DNA of 64,000 nt from Paraburkholderia fynbosensis (lineage in GTDB: Bacteria > Pseudomonadota > Gammaproteobacteria > Burkholderiales > Burkholderiaceae). The stretch covers positions 1 to 64,000 of the forward strand of contig NZ_CADIKI010000021.1 in NCBI RefSeq assembly GCF_902859935.1, written 5' to 3'. Positions 51,593 through 60,353 of the stretch are shown here, one piece after another; positions within the stretch are counted from its first letter, which is position 1, and every line of letters begins with the position of its first letter. Under the pieces are notes generated by a model. It made no database searches. It was not told the origin of the DNA and saw only the letters and a program-made list of their open reading frames with translations. The position numbers were made by a program, and so were the translations under genes.

Positions 51593-51806
51593 ATTGCACT
51601 CCTGAAACTATACACACGATTACACAACCTCGCTAGTGAGCGGAGTTTTGCCTGTGGATGCGCCGCGACGCCAAAGCCGCGGCGGCGGCGGCGAAAACTC
51701 GATTGGGGATGACATTTCAACGCGACGCGGCGTTGTGCGCCAGCTAGCCAGATGGCTAACGTTGGAGCGCGAGAGCGGGCAATGAGGTGAGGGCGCCGCA
51801 ATAGAA
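51593..51806. other. Intergenic region upstream of hicAB
   Basis: About 210 bp upstream of the minus-strand hicAB pair, with no gene recognised. It should contain the hicAB promoter and a HicB operator. Confidence 0.3.
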
Positions 51807-51831
51807 AAAGGCTCGTCGATGACGAGCCTTT
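51807..51831 (-). terminator. Rho-independent terminator of the flgMN transcript
   Basis: A perfect 11-bp stem, AAAGGCTCGTC/GACGAGCCTTT, with a GAT loop. On the minus strand it runs into TTTTTCTATT, 67 bp beyond the flgN stop. Confidence 0.8.
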
Positions 51832-51897
51832 GCGTTCAGCCTAGGTGTGGCCGACAGGGCCGGGGTCGGTGCGGCAGCCACCTGGCCGCCGATGCCT

Positions 51898-52347
51898 TCA
51901 AACTCCGGAGTGCGCCGGAATCCGCCCATCGGGCCCGTAGAAGTTGTTGGCCTTGCGCGGTGCGTGCACCTGCAGCGCAGCCAGGGCGCGCTGGTTGTAA
52001 TCCATTCGCACGCGGATCAACTCGCCATTGTTGGTATTGGCGCGCCGGGCGCGCTCGACGGCTTTTTGCAGCAGCGACCACTGCGCGGCGATCCGCGCAT
52101 CCGAGTCGGCCGCCAGTTCCATACCGGGCCAGCCGGCCGGCAAGCCCAGCTCGGCCAGTTGCGCGTCGCGCGCTGCTTCCAGGCGCGCGAGCACGCCAAT
52201 CAGCTCGGTCTTCTTTTCGACGATCGAGGGCAGTTCTTCCAGCGCCGACGCGGAGGCCAGAACCTTGGACTCGATGGTCAGGATCGAGGCGAACGCCTCG
52301 ACGGTCGAATATTCGTCGATGAGGGTGGCAAGCAGGGCGTCTTTCAT
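51898..52347 (-). CDS. flgN: Flagellar export chaperone FlgN
   Basis: This is a 149-aa helical chaperone for the hook-filament junction proteins FlgK and FlgL. Matching features are the N-terminal helix DALLATLIDEYSTVEAFASI, a mid region VEKKTELIGVLARLEAARDA, and the C-terminal YNQRALAALQVHA with a final YGPDGR motif common in FlgN. It follows flgM. Confidence 0.9.
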   Translation of the reverse strand: MKDALLATLIDEYSTVEAFASILTIESKVLASASALEELPSIVEKKTELIGVLARLEAARDAQLAELGLPAGWPGMELAADSDARIAAQWSLLQKAVERARRANTNNGELIRVRMDYNQRALAALQVHAPRKANNFYGPDGRIPAHSGV

Positions 52348-52441
52348 CTCAGCAACTCGCTGGGCACGGCGGCTCGCGCATGATTCGCGAGCCGGGTTGG
52401 TCGAACGCCGCCCGGCATTTCACCGCACTTCGCTGTGCCGC

Positions 52442-52795
52442 TCAATGGCCGGTCGACGAGGTCTTGTTCTGCAACAGGTCGCGCGCCGTCTGCAGCACGC
52501 CGTCGGCGATCTTGCCGGAATCGATCTGCAGCGTGCCGCCCTTGATGGCCTGCTTGATCGACTCGACGTGCGCCGTGTCGATGTCGGCCGAGCCGGACGC
52601 CGCGAGACTGCGCAGATGCTGCGACAGGCCCGACAGGCTGACGCTCGCGTCGCCCGAACCGCTGGCCGTGGTGGCCGCCGCCGTGCTCGCAGTCTGCGCG
52701 GTGCCGGCCGCAGGGGTGCTGTCGCTCTGTTGCGAGCGGGACAGGGCGTCTTTCAACGTCGGCAGATTCGAATTGGTTGTGGAATCGACTTTCAC
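52442..52795 (-). CDS. flgM: Anti-sigma-28 factor FlgM
   Basis: This is a 117-aa anti-sigma factor binding FliA until the hook is finished, then exported. The N-terminus is a disordered Ala/Thr/Ser stretch. The C-terminal FliA-binding helices are DTAHVESIKQAIKGGTLQID and KIADGVLQTARDLL. It is preceded by a sigma-28 promoter (52824-52851), giving the usual feedback. Confidence 0.95.
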   Translation of the reverse strand: MKVDSTTNSNLPTLKDALSRSQQSDSTPAAGTAQTASTAAATTASGSGDASVSLSGLSQHLRSLAASGSADIDTAHVESIKQAIKGGTLQIDSGKIADGVLQTARDLLQNKTSSTGH

Positions 52796-52823
52796 GATGG
52801 GCTTCCTGAACGATTTGATCCTG

Positions 52824-52851
52824 ATAACGGCAACCGCTGATCAAAACTTTA
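52824..52851 (-). promoter_or_regulatory. Sigma-28 promoter of flgMN
   Basis: Read on the minus strand: TAAA (52851-52848), 16-nt spacer, GCCGTTAT (52831-52824). It lies about 30 bp before the flgM ATG. Confidence 0.7.
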
Positions 52852-52957
52852 GCGCAACCGGTCCACACCGGACCCTGCTTTTCCACGCGATCCGTCCCCT
52901 TCGATGCCGCCGCCGCCCCAGCCGGTTCCGACGTGTGGCGCAGGGCGGTCCGCCCGT

Positions 52958-54475
52958 TCACAGTTGAATCTCCACGGTCGCGCCGTCCCTGACGATGCCC
53001 GAGATGACCTGCCCGTTCGCGGTTTTCACCCGCACCTGCTGGCCCGGCGACGCGTTGTTCATCGCGCTGCCTTCGGCCGAGATCGAGAAGCCGTTGCCGG
53101 CAGCTACGACCCGCACCGTCTGGCCGATCGCGACCGCGGATGCGCTCTTGAGCATGTCGCGGCGCAGCGGCATGCCGCCCGCGATCCGCACGAGCGAGAC
53201 CGAGCCGACCGCCTGCGAGGGATCGGTGACGATCGCTTGCGGCAGGCCGGTCAGGTCGCCGTCGCGCGCGACCAGGTCGGCGGCGGTGAGCACTTCGCCC
53301 GGCGCCATGGCGCGGGCGGCGAGGTAGTAGGTGGCGTGCAGCGAGACGCGCGCCTGTAGATAGATGGTCCACGGACGCTCGCCCGCACAGCGCACGCCGA
53401 CGGTCATGCGGCCCCACAGGCGCGCGCCTGTCGGCATGAATGGTTCGAGCGAGGCGCAGGCGCTGAGGCCACGCGGAAAGGCCGACGCGACGGTGATGTC
53501 GATCTTGCCGGGCAAGCCGGCGGACTGCTGCTGCAAAAAGGCCAGCGCGGCGGCGTGAATCGCTTCGGCGTCCTGCTGGCCGGGCAGCGTCGCGGGCTGC
53601 GCAATCGCGGCTGCCTGCATGTTTTTCTGCGCGACGGCCGGCGCTGGCTGGCGCACCGCCGGCGTCCTCGCGATCACGGGACGGCTCGGCATCGCGGCGG
53701 CCGCCGGCGCGATCGGCTTGCCGTTCGCGCCGAATTGCGGCGGCTCGCCACGCGACGCGAGCGTGTCGAAACCGCTGCCTTGCGGCGCGCTGGCGTCGAC
53801 CGGCTGGACGGCGACCGGGGCCGTAGTCGGCGCAGGTGTCACGATGACCGGCATGACCGCGCGCGAAGCCGGCGCGACATTCACGCGCGCCAGGTTCGCC
53901 GACGCCCCGGCATTGCCGGGCGCGGGAATTGTCACGACGCCGTTGGTGTCCGGTTTGAAGTTGGTGCGGATCATTGCCGGTGCGGCGGCGGGTTCGTTCG
54001 CGCCCGGAATGACGATCGCGCCGCTCGTGCCGGCGGCGCGTGTGAACGGATCGGCGTCGCGCGGCGCGGGACCGCGTCCGATCGATTGCGCCGTGGCGGC
54101 GGCGAGCGACGTGGCCGAAGCCGCGCGCTGCGACGGCGTACGCAGCTGCTGCGCGATATCGGCGAGCGCGCCGGGGTTCTTTTCAGCGGGACCCGGAATC
54201 ACGATCGGGCCGCCGGCTTCCTGCGCCTGGCTCGTGCCCGGCAGCAGCACGATGCCGCCCGCGACCCACAGCGCCACGCTCACCACCAGCCGCGTGAAGA
54301 CGCGCGAAGCGGCGCGCGTGGCCAGGCGCGCCGCGAGCCGCATGACGCGCGCAGGCCGGCCGGCGCGCAGCGAAGCGACCGCGGCCGCCTCTGCGGATGC
54401 ATGCACGGACGCACCCGGGCGATGCGCCGCCGCGCGGCTCGCACGCTGCGGCAAATCGGAAGTGGGCTGGTCCAT
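52958..54475 (-). CDS. flgA: P-ring assembly chaperone FlgA, N-terminally extended
   Basis: This is a 505-aa protein; enteric FlgA is about 219 aa. The C-terminal ~200 residues are the FlgA/SAF domain: YLAARAMAPGEVLTAADLVA, IAGGMPLRRDMLKSASAVAI and VRVKTANGQVISGIVRDGAT. Residues ~1-85 are an Arg/Ala-rich lead and a membrane/signal segment (LVVSVALWVAGGIVLLPG, then AQA). Residues ~86-330 are Ala/Pro-rich with GPIVIPG, GAIVIPG and GVVTIP repeats. It helps FlgI form the P-ring. The ATG at 54475 is the best start. Confidence 0.9.
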   Translation of the reverse strand: MDQPTSDLPQRASRAAAHRPGASVHASAEAAAVASLRAGRPARVMRLAARLATRAASRVFTRLVVSVALWVAGGIVLLPGTSQAQEAGGPIVIPGPAEKNPGALADIAQQLRTPSQRAASATSLAAATAQSIGRGPAPRDADPFTRAAGTSGAIVIPGANEPAAAPAMIRTNFKPDTNGVVTIPAPGNAGASANLARVNVAPASRAVMPVIVTPAPTTAPVAVQPVDASAPQGSGFDTLASRGEPPQFGANGKPIAPAAAAMPSRPVIARTPAVRQPAPAVAQKNMQAAAIAQPATLPGQQDAEAIHAAALAFLQQQSAGLPGKIDITVASAFPRGLSACASLEPFMPTGARLWGRMTVGVRCAGERPWTIYLQARVSLHATYYLAARAMAPGEVLTAADLVARDGDLTGLPQAIVTDPSQAVGSVSLVRIAGGMPLRRDMLKSASAVAIGQTVRVVAAGNGFSISAEGSAMNNASPGQQVRVKTANGQVISGIVRDGATVEIQL

Positions 54476-54551
54476 CGTGGGTCTCCATCGAATGCATCGG
54501 TACGCCTTGCATTCTAGTGAGCGCCCCGGCCGCGCAAACGTTGAATAGAAG

Positions 54552-54602
54552 CCCCCTTTCCCGGTTATTCGTCCGATTGCCGCTTGCGTTCGGCCCATAA
54601 GA
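54552..54602 (+). promoter_or_regulatory. Candidate class II promoter in the flgA-flgB divergent region
   Basis: CCCCCTTTCCCGGTTATTCG, then TCCGATTGCCGCTTGCGT, followed by CATAAGAT as a -10. This is the same block as before flhB and flhF, with small spacing changes. It points towards flgB; the divergent flgA may share the activator site. Confidence 0.55.
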
Positions 54603-54692
54603 TGCACCTCATGCAAAAAGGCCTTCCCGGTCGATGCAGCCCGCGAGCGGCGCAGTGATGGGAAGCCTAGGGAACCCTCTCGGGAGATTTCT

Positions 54693-55190
54693 ATGCTGGA
54701 CAAACTCGATGCCGAATTTGCCTTCGGCCGTCAGGCGCTGGATGTGCGCGCTTACCGGCAGGAGCTGCTGTCGTCGAATATCGCCAATGCCGATACCCCG
54801 GGCTACCGGGCGCGCGACGTCGATTTCGCGTCGTCGCTGGCCGGCGCGCTGAAGAAGACGGGCGGCACCGCCGCCGGCCAGGGCGCGTCGAACAGCTCGA
54901 CGCTCGCGATGACGCAGCCGGCCGGCGTGACGAGCGGTATGTCGATGGTGTCGACGGAGCCTGGCCACATGGCCGGCAAAGCGACGCTCACCGCGACCGG
55001 CGGCGCGCCCGACGACTACGGCAACCTGCAATACCGGATTCCGACGCAGCCCGCGCTCGACGGCAACACGGTGGATATCGACACCGAGCGGGTCCAGTTC
55101 GCCGACAACACGCTGCATTTCGAATCGGGCATGACGGTGTTGTCGAGTCAGATCAAAACGATGCTGGCGGCGATCACGTCGGGTTCATAA
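54693..55190 (+). CDS. flgB: Flagellar basal-body rod protein FlgB
   Basis: This is a 165-aa proximal rod protein. The N-terminal rod motif LSSNIANADTPGYRARDVDF matches the family, and the C-terminal helix FADNTLHFESGMTVLSSQIK closes the coiled coil. The insert in the middle is Gly/Ala/Ser-rich. It opens the flgBCDEFGHIJ operon, with GGGAG before the ATG. Confidence 0.95.
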   Translation: MLDKLDAEFAFGRQALDVRAYRQELLSSNIANADTPGYRARDVDFASSLAGALKKTGGTAAGQGASNSSTLAMTQPAGVTSGMSMVSTEPGHMAGKATLTATGGAPDDYGNLQYRIPTQPALDGNTVDIDTERVQFADNTLHFESGMTVLSSQIKTMLAAITSGS

Positions 55191-55287
55191 CAGCACACGC
55201 AGCAACAGACACAGCAGCAAGCACGAACAAATCGCTACGGGACTTAACTTGAGGCCGGCTCGAACCGGCAGGAGAGGTCAGGAAACC

Positions 55288-55713
55288 ATGCCATCCCTGA
55301 TGAATATTTTTGGTGTTGCCGGCTCCGCGATGTCCGCGCAGTCGCAGCGGCTCAACGTGACGGCGTCGAATCTCGCCAACGCGGACAGTACCACCGGCCC
55401 GGACGGCCAGCCGTACAAGGCCAAGCAGGTCGTGTTCGCGGTAAGCCCGCTCGGCGGCGCTCGCTCGGGTTCCGGCCAGCAGGTGGGCGGCGTGCAGGTC
55501 ACGGGCGTGGTCGATGACCCGTCGCCGATGAAGACCGCGTACGAGCCCGGCAATCCGGCGGCCAATGCGGACGGCTACGTGACGCTGCCCAACGTCGATC
55601 CGGTGCAGGAAATGGTCAACATGATCTCGGCTTCGCGCTCCTATCAGGCCAACGTCGAAACGCTGAACACGGCCAAAACCCTGATGCTGAAAACGCTCAC
55701 GATCGGAACCTGA
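55288..55713 (+). CDS. flgC: Flagellar basal-body rod protein FlgC
   Basis: This is a 141-aa rod protein. SLMNIFGVAGSAMSAQSQRL and NVTASNLANADST form the N-terminal rod signature. PNVDPVQEMVNMISASRSYQ then ANVETLNTAKTLMLKTL is the typical C-terminus. ATG 55288 is preferred to the upstream in-frame start at 55249; CAGGA is well spaced. Confidence 0.95.
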   Translation: MPSLMNIFGVAGSAMSAQSQRLNVTASNLANADSTTGPDGQPYKAKQVVFAVSPLGGARSGSGQQVGGVQVTGVVDDPSPMKTAYEPGNPAANADGYVTLPNVDPVQEMVNMISASRSYQANVETLNTAKTLMLKTLTIGT

Positions 55714-55723
55714 GGAGAACGCC

Positions 55724-56437
55724 TTGACCACTAGCACCACGATCGGCAGCAACGGCACGACCGTATCGCAAACGCTGCTCGACACGATGAACGGCACGAA
55801 CAGCAGCACGAGTTCGACCAGTAGCACGTCCGGCACGTCGGCCGCCGATCTGCAGAACACTTTCCTGCAATTGTTGGTCGCGCAGTTGAAGAACCAGGAC
55901 CCGACCAATCCGATGGACAGCTCGCAGATGACCTCGCAGCTCGCGCAGATCAGCACGGTGCAGGGCATCAGCCAGCTGAACACCTCACTGAGCTCGCTGT
56001 CGACGCAGCTCTCGGCGGGCCAGCAATCGCAGGCCGCGCTGCTGATCGGCTCGACCGTGCTCGCACCGGGCAACTCGATCTCCGTGGCGAGCGGCAAAAC
56101 CGGCGCGTTCGGCGTCACGCTCGCGAACGACGTGAGCGATCTGCAGGTCGTCGTGAAGAACTCGGCCGGCACGATCGTCAACACGATCGATCTTGGCAAG
56201 CAGTCCGCCGGCACGATTCCGGTCGGCTGGACGCCGACCGACACCGCGGGCAACGCGCTGCCTGACGGCAACTACACGATCACCGCGATGGGCACGATCA
56301 ACGGACAGCAGGCGACCGCCACCACGCTGACCGGCGCGACGGTGGAAAGCGTCGTCACGCAGAGCTCGGGCACGGCGGGCCTCGTCCTGTCGAATGGGAC
56401 GACGGTCGGCCTGACCAGCGTCGCCGCGATCCTCTGA
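55724..56437 (+). CDS. flgD: Hook-cap protein FlgD
   Basis: This is a 237-aa hook assembly scaffold. LQNTFLQLLVAQLKNQDPTN followed by PMDSSQMTSQLAQISTVQGI is the diagnostic FlgD block. The C-terminal part carries the FlgD Ig-like fold with GTIPVGWTPTDTAGNALPDG and NYTITAMG. The start is TTG 55724 with GAGGAGAA upstream, 8 bp after the flgC stop. Confidence 0.95.
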   Translation: MTTSTTIGSNGTTVSQTLLDTMNGTNSSTSSTSSTSGTSAADLQNTFLQLLVAQLKNQDPTNPMDSSQMTSQLAQISTVQGISQLNTSLSSLSTQLSAGQQSQAALLIGSTVLAPGNSISVASGKTGAFGVTLANDVSDLQVVVKNSAGTIVNTIDLGKQSAGTIPVGWTPTDTAGNALPDGNYTITAMGTINGQQATATTLTGATVESVVTQSSGTAGLVLSNGTTVGLTSVAAIL

Positions 56438-56480
56438 TTCAGAACAATTCAGTTACGACTTTCCAGACACGGAGAACGTC

Positions 56481-57980
56481 ATGGGTTACCAGCAAGGTTT
56501 GAGCGGTTTGTCGGCATCGTCGAGCGATCTCGACGTGATCGGCAACAACATCGCCAACGCCAACACGGTCGGCTTCAAGAGCGGCACCGCCGAATTCGCC
56601 GACATGTACGCCAATTCGATCGCGACCGCGGTGAACCAGCAGGTCGGTATCGGCACGAAGCTCGCGGAAGTGCAGCAGCAGTTCTCGCAAGGCACGATCA
56701 CCTCGACCAATCAGGCGCTGAACGTTGCGATCAACGGCAACGGCTTCTACCAGATGAACAACAACGGCACGCTGACCTATTCGCGTAACGGCGTGTTCCA
56801 GCTCGACAAGAACGGCTACATCACCAACGCGCAAGGCCTGCAACTGATGGGCTACGCCGCGAACAGCGGCGGCGTGATCAATAGCGCACAGACCGTGCCG
56901 CTGCAGGTGCCGACCGCGAACATCGCGCCGACGGCGACCACCACGATCGCCGCCGGCCTGAACCTGAATGCGCAGGACGATCTGATGCTGGGCACGCCGA
57001 CGGTGAGCTCCACGGCAGCTACGCCGGTCCAATCCAGCGTGACGATCACCAATGCCGCTGCGGGCACGAACGCCAACGACTATTCGATCAACTTCACCGC
57101 CACGGGTTACACGGTCACCGACAGCGTCGGGAACACCGCCACGAGTACCAGCGCATACACCGCGGGCACGGCGATCACGCTCGGCAACGGCGAGACCGTT
57201 ACGTTCAATGGCACGCCGGCGGCCGGCGATACCTACACCGTTGCGCACAATCCGACCGCGTTCAACCAGAACAGCTCGTCGACGTACAACTACTCGACCA
57301 GCACGACCGTCTACGACACGCTCGGCGGCTCCCAGCAGGTCAACATGTACTTCGCGAAGTCGGCGGCCGGCACGTGGAACGTCTACGCGGGCACCTCGAC
57401 CGGCACGGCGACGCTGGTCGGCCAGGCGAACTTCGACTCGTCGGGCAAGCTGGTCGGCACGACCAATGCGAACGGCACCGCGACCTCGGCGCCGTACACG
57501 TTCGACCTCTCGATCCCGACCACCGACGGTTCGGCGACGCCGCAGAGCATCACGCTGAACATCGCGGGCACCACGCAGTACGGCGGCAAGGACGGCGTGA
57601 ACACCCTGCAGCCGGACGGCTATGCGGCGGGCCAGTTGACCGGCTTCACGGTGGCCGCCGACGGCACGCTGACCGGCAACTATTCGAACGGCCAGACCTC
57701 CGCGCTCGGCCAGATCGTGCTGGCGAACTTTGCGAACCAGAACGGCCTGGTCGACCTCGGCAACAACGAATACGGCGCGACCTCGGCATCGGGCGTCGCG
57801 CAGATCTCCACGCCGGGCTCGACCAACCACGGCGTGCTGCAAGGCGGCGCGGTGGAAAATTCGAACGTCGATCTGACGAGCGAACTGGTGAATCTGATCA
57901 CCGCGCAACGCAACTATCAGGCGAACGCGCAGACGATCAAGACCCAGCAGACCGTCGACCAGACCCTGATCAACCTGTAA
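56481..57980 (+). CDS. flgE: Flagellar hook protein FlgE
   Basis: This is a 499-aa hook subunit. The N-terminus MGYQQGLSGLSASSSDLDVI, GNNIANANTVGFKSGTAEFA and the C-terminus TSELVNLITAQRNYQANAQT are family signatures. A Thr/Ala/Gly-rich surface domain lies in the middle. It is longer than E. coli FlgE (402 aa). It follows flgD at 43 bp. Confidence 0.96.
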   Translation: MGYQQGLSGLSASSSDLDVIGNNIANANTVGFKSGTAEFADMYANSIATAVNQQVGIGTKLAEVQQQFSQGTITSTNQALNVAINGNGFYQMNNNGTLTYSRNGVFQLDKNGYITNAQGLQLMGYAANSGGVINSAQTVPLQVPTANIAPTATTTIAAGLNLNAQDDLMLGTPTVSSTAATPVQSSVTITNAAAGTNANDYSINFTATGYTVTDSVGNTATSTSAYTAGTAITLGNGETVTFNGTPAAGDTYTVAHNPTAFNQNSSSTYNYSTSTTVYDTLGGSQQVNMYFAKSAAGTWNVYAGTSTGTATLVGQANFDSSGKLVGTTNANGTATSAPYTFDLSIPTTDGSATPQSITLNIAGTTQYGGKDGVNTLQPDGYAAGQLTGFTVAADGTLTGNYSNGQTSALGQIVLANFANQNGLVDLGNNEYGATSASGVAQISTPGSTNHGVLQGGAVENSNVDLTSELVNLITAQRNYQANAQTIKTQQTVDQTLINL

Positions 57981-57997
57981 GCGACCGGGACCCCATC

Positions 57998-58756
57998 ATG
58001 GATCGGCTGATCTACACCGCGATGTCGGGCAGCGCCCAGGCGCTCGAACAGCAGGCGATCGTCGCGAACAACCTCGCGAACGCATCGACCACCGGCTTTC
58101 GTGCGCAGCTCGAGACTTTCCGTGCCGTACCGATGTCGTTCGGCGACGGCAGTTCGATCAACGACAACACCACCCGCACCTTCGTGCTGTCGTCGACGCC
58201 GGGCGCCGACTACACGCCAGGGCCGATCCAGCAGACGGGCAATCCGCTCGACGTGGCGATCCAGGGGCCGGGCTGGCTGTCGGTGCAGACCGCCGACGGC
58301 AACGAGGCTTATACGCGCGCCGGCAATCTGCACGTCGACGAAAACGGCCAGCTGGTGAATGCCACCAACCAGGTGGTGCTCGGCAACGGCGGGCCGGTGT
58401 CGGTGCCGCCGGGCGCGGAGATCACGATCGGCAAGGACGGCACGGTGTCTGCGTTGACGCCGGGCGATCCGCCGACCGCGGTAGTCACGGTCGATCAATT
58501 GAAGCTGGTGAATCCGGACCCGCAAACCATGACGCGCGGCGACGACGGCCTTTTTCGCACCGCCGACGGCAACCCCGCCGACGCCGATCCGGCCGTCACG
58601 CTGGCGCCGGCGTCGCTCGAAGGCAGCAACGTGAATCCGGTCAGCGCGATGGTCTCGATGATCACCAACGCGCGGCAGTTCCAGATGCAAACCAAGCTGC
58701 TCGAGAACGCCGACAAGAACGATCAGTCCGCCAACCAGCTGCTCAGCTTCAGCTAA
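57998..58756 (+). CDS. flgF: Flagellar rod protein FlgF
   Basis: This is a 252-aa distal rod component. MDRLIYTAMSGSAQALEQQA, IVANNLANASTTGFRAQLET and GAEITIGKDGTVSAL are typical, as is the C-terminal NPVSAMVSMITNARQFQMQT. It lies 17 bp after flgE. The start at 57998 gives the conserved N-terminus. Confidence 0.95.
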   Translation: MDRLIYTAMSGSAQALEQQAIVANNLANASTTGFRAQLETFRAVPMSFGDGSSINDNTTRTFVLSSTPGADYTPGPIQQTGNPLDVAIQGPGWLSVQTADGNEAYTRAGNLHVDENGQLVNATNQVVLGNGGPVSVPPGAEITIGKDGTVSALTPGDPPTAVVTVDQLKLVNPDPQTMTRGDDGLFRTADGNPADADPAVTLAPASLEGSNVNPVSAMVSMITNARQFQMQTKLLENADKNDQSANQLLSFS

Positions 58757-58834
58757 CGGATCGCCCCGGCATAGCAACCACGGGACCGGAGTAAGCGCCA
58801 AAGCGCTAACTCCGGTCGACACAGGAGAACATAA

Positions 58835-59623
58835 GTGAATCGCTCGCTCTACATCGCCGCTACCGGCATGAATGCGCAACAGGCGCAGATGGACGTGATC
58901 TCGAACAACCTCGCGAACGTCAGCACCAACGGCTTCAAGGGCTCGCGCGCGGTGTTCGAGGACCTGCTGTACCAGACCATCCGCCAGCCGGGTGCGAATT
59001 CGACGCAGCAAACCGAACTGCCGTCCGGCATCCAGCTCGGCACCGGCGTGCAACAGGTCGCCACCGAGCGCCTGTACACCCAGGGCAACCTGCAGCAGAC
59101 CGGCAACTCGAAGGACATCGCGATCAACGGCGCGGGCTTCTTCCAGGTGCAGATGCCCGACGGCACCACCGCCTACACCCGCGACGGCTCGTTCCAGACC
59201 AACGCGCAGGGGCAGCTCGTGACGTCGAGCGGCTATCAGGTGATTCCGGCCATCACGATTCCGACCAACGCGACGTCGCTCACGATCGGCAGCGACGGCG
59301 TCGTGTCGATCACCGTCGCCGGTTCGACCAATAGCCAGCAGCTCGGCTCGATGCAGGTCGCCACTTTCATCAACCCGGCCGGCCTCGACGCGAAAGGCGA
59401 GAACCTGTTCTCGGAAACGGCTTCGTCGGGCGCGCCGAACATCGCGCAGCCGGGCCTGAACGGCGCCGGCACCCTGAATCAGGGCTACGTGGAAGCATCG
59501 AACGTCAACGTGGTGCAGGAACTGGTGAACATGATCCAGACGCAGCGCGCTTACGAAATCAACAGCAAGGCCGTGACCACCTCCGACCAGATGCTGCAGA
59601 CCCTCAGCCAGATGCAGGTTTGA
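58835..59623 (+). CDS. flgG: Distal rod protein FlgG
   Basis: This is a 262-aa distal rod subunit. NRSLYIAATGMNAQQAQMDV, ISNNLANVSTNGFKGSRAVF and EASNVNVVQELVNMIQTQRA then YEINSKAVTTSDQMLQTLSQ match FlgG strongly. The start is GTG with AGGAGAA upstream. Confidence 0.97.
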   Translation: MNRSLYIAATGMNAQQAQMDVISNNLANVSTNGFKGSRAVFEDLLYQTIRQPGANSTQQTELPSGIQLGTGVQQVATERLYTQGNLQQTGNSKDIAINGAGFFQVQMPDGTTAYTRDGSFQTNAQGQLVTSSGYQVIPAITIPTNATSLTIGSDGVVSITVAGSTNSQQLGSMQVATFINPAGLDAKGENLFSETASSGAPNIAQPGLNGAGTLNQGYVEASNVNVVQELVNMIQTQRAYEINSKAVTTSDQMLQTLSQMQV

Positions 59624-59652
59624 GAGACCGGGAATTAAAGGCGGTAATCAAG

Positions 59653-60351
59653 ATGTCGCACTTCACTCGCATTCCGGTTCATTCGCGCACCGCTCAGGCG
59701 CTCGTGCAGCTCACGTTGCTCGCGGCCCTGGGAGGCTGCGGCCTCGTGCCCAGGGAGCCGATCACGCAGCAGCCGATGACGGCGTTGCCGCCGGTGCCAC
59801 CTCAAGCGCAGGCGCCGGGCTCGATCTACAACCCGGGCTATGCGGGCCGGCCGCTATTCGAAGACCAGCGGCCGCGCAATGTCGGCGACATCATCACGAT
59901 CGTGATAGCCGAAAACATCAACGCGACCAAGTCGTCGGGCGCCAATGCGAATCGCAACGGCAGCACGAATCTGGCGGTGCCGACCGCGGGCTTCCTCGGC
60001 GGCCTGTTCGCCAAGGCCAATCTGAGCGCGAGCGGCGCCAACGTGTTTTCCGGCACCGGCGGCGCCAATGCGTCGAATACGTTCAACGGCACGATCACCG
60101 TCACGGTGACGGGGGTGCAGGCGAACGGCAACCTGATCGTCAGCGGCGAAAAGCAGATGCTGATCAACCAGGGCAACGAATTCGTGCGCTTTTCGGGCGT
60201 GGTGAATCCGAACACGATTTCCAGCCTGAACGCGGTGTATTCGACCCAGGTGGCCGACGCCAAAATCGAGTACTCGGCGAAGGGCTATCTCAACGAGGCC
60301 GAGAATATGGGCTGGCTGCAGCGCTTCTTCCTCAACGTGTCGCCGTGGTGA
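59653..60351 (+). CDS. flgH: L-ring lipoprotein FlgH
   Basis: This is a 232-aa outer-membrane lipoprotein forming the L-ring bushing. The lipobox is LLAALGGC. SIYNPGYAGRPLFEDQRPRN, VGDIITIVIAENINATKSSG and NLIVSGEKQMLINQGNEFVR then FSGVVNPNTIS are conserved. ATG 59653 is favoured over a TTG at 59620 that overlaps the flgG stop. Confidence 0.96.
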   Translation: MSHFTRIPVHSRTAQALVQLTLLAALGGCGLVPREPITQQPMTALPPVPPQAQAPGSIYNPGYAGRPLFEDQRPRNVGDIITIVIAENINATKSSGANANRNGSTNLAVPTAGFLGGLFAKANLSASGANVFSGTGGANASNTFNGTITVTVTGVQANGNLIVSGEKQMLINQGNEFVRFSGVVNPNTISSLNAVYSTQVADAKIEYSAKGYLNEAENMGWLQRFFLNVSPW

Positions 60352-60353
60352 TC

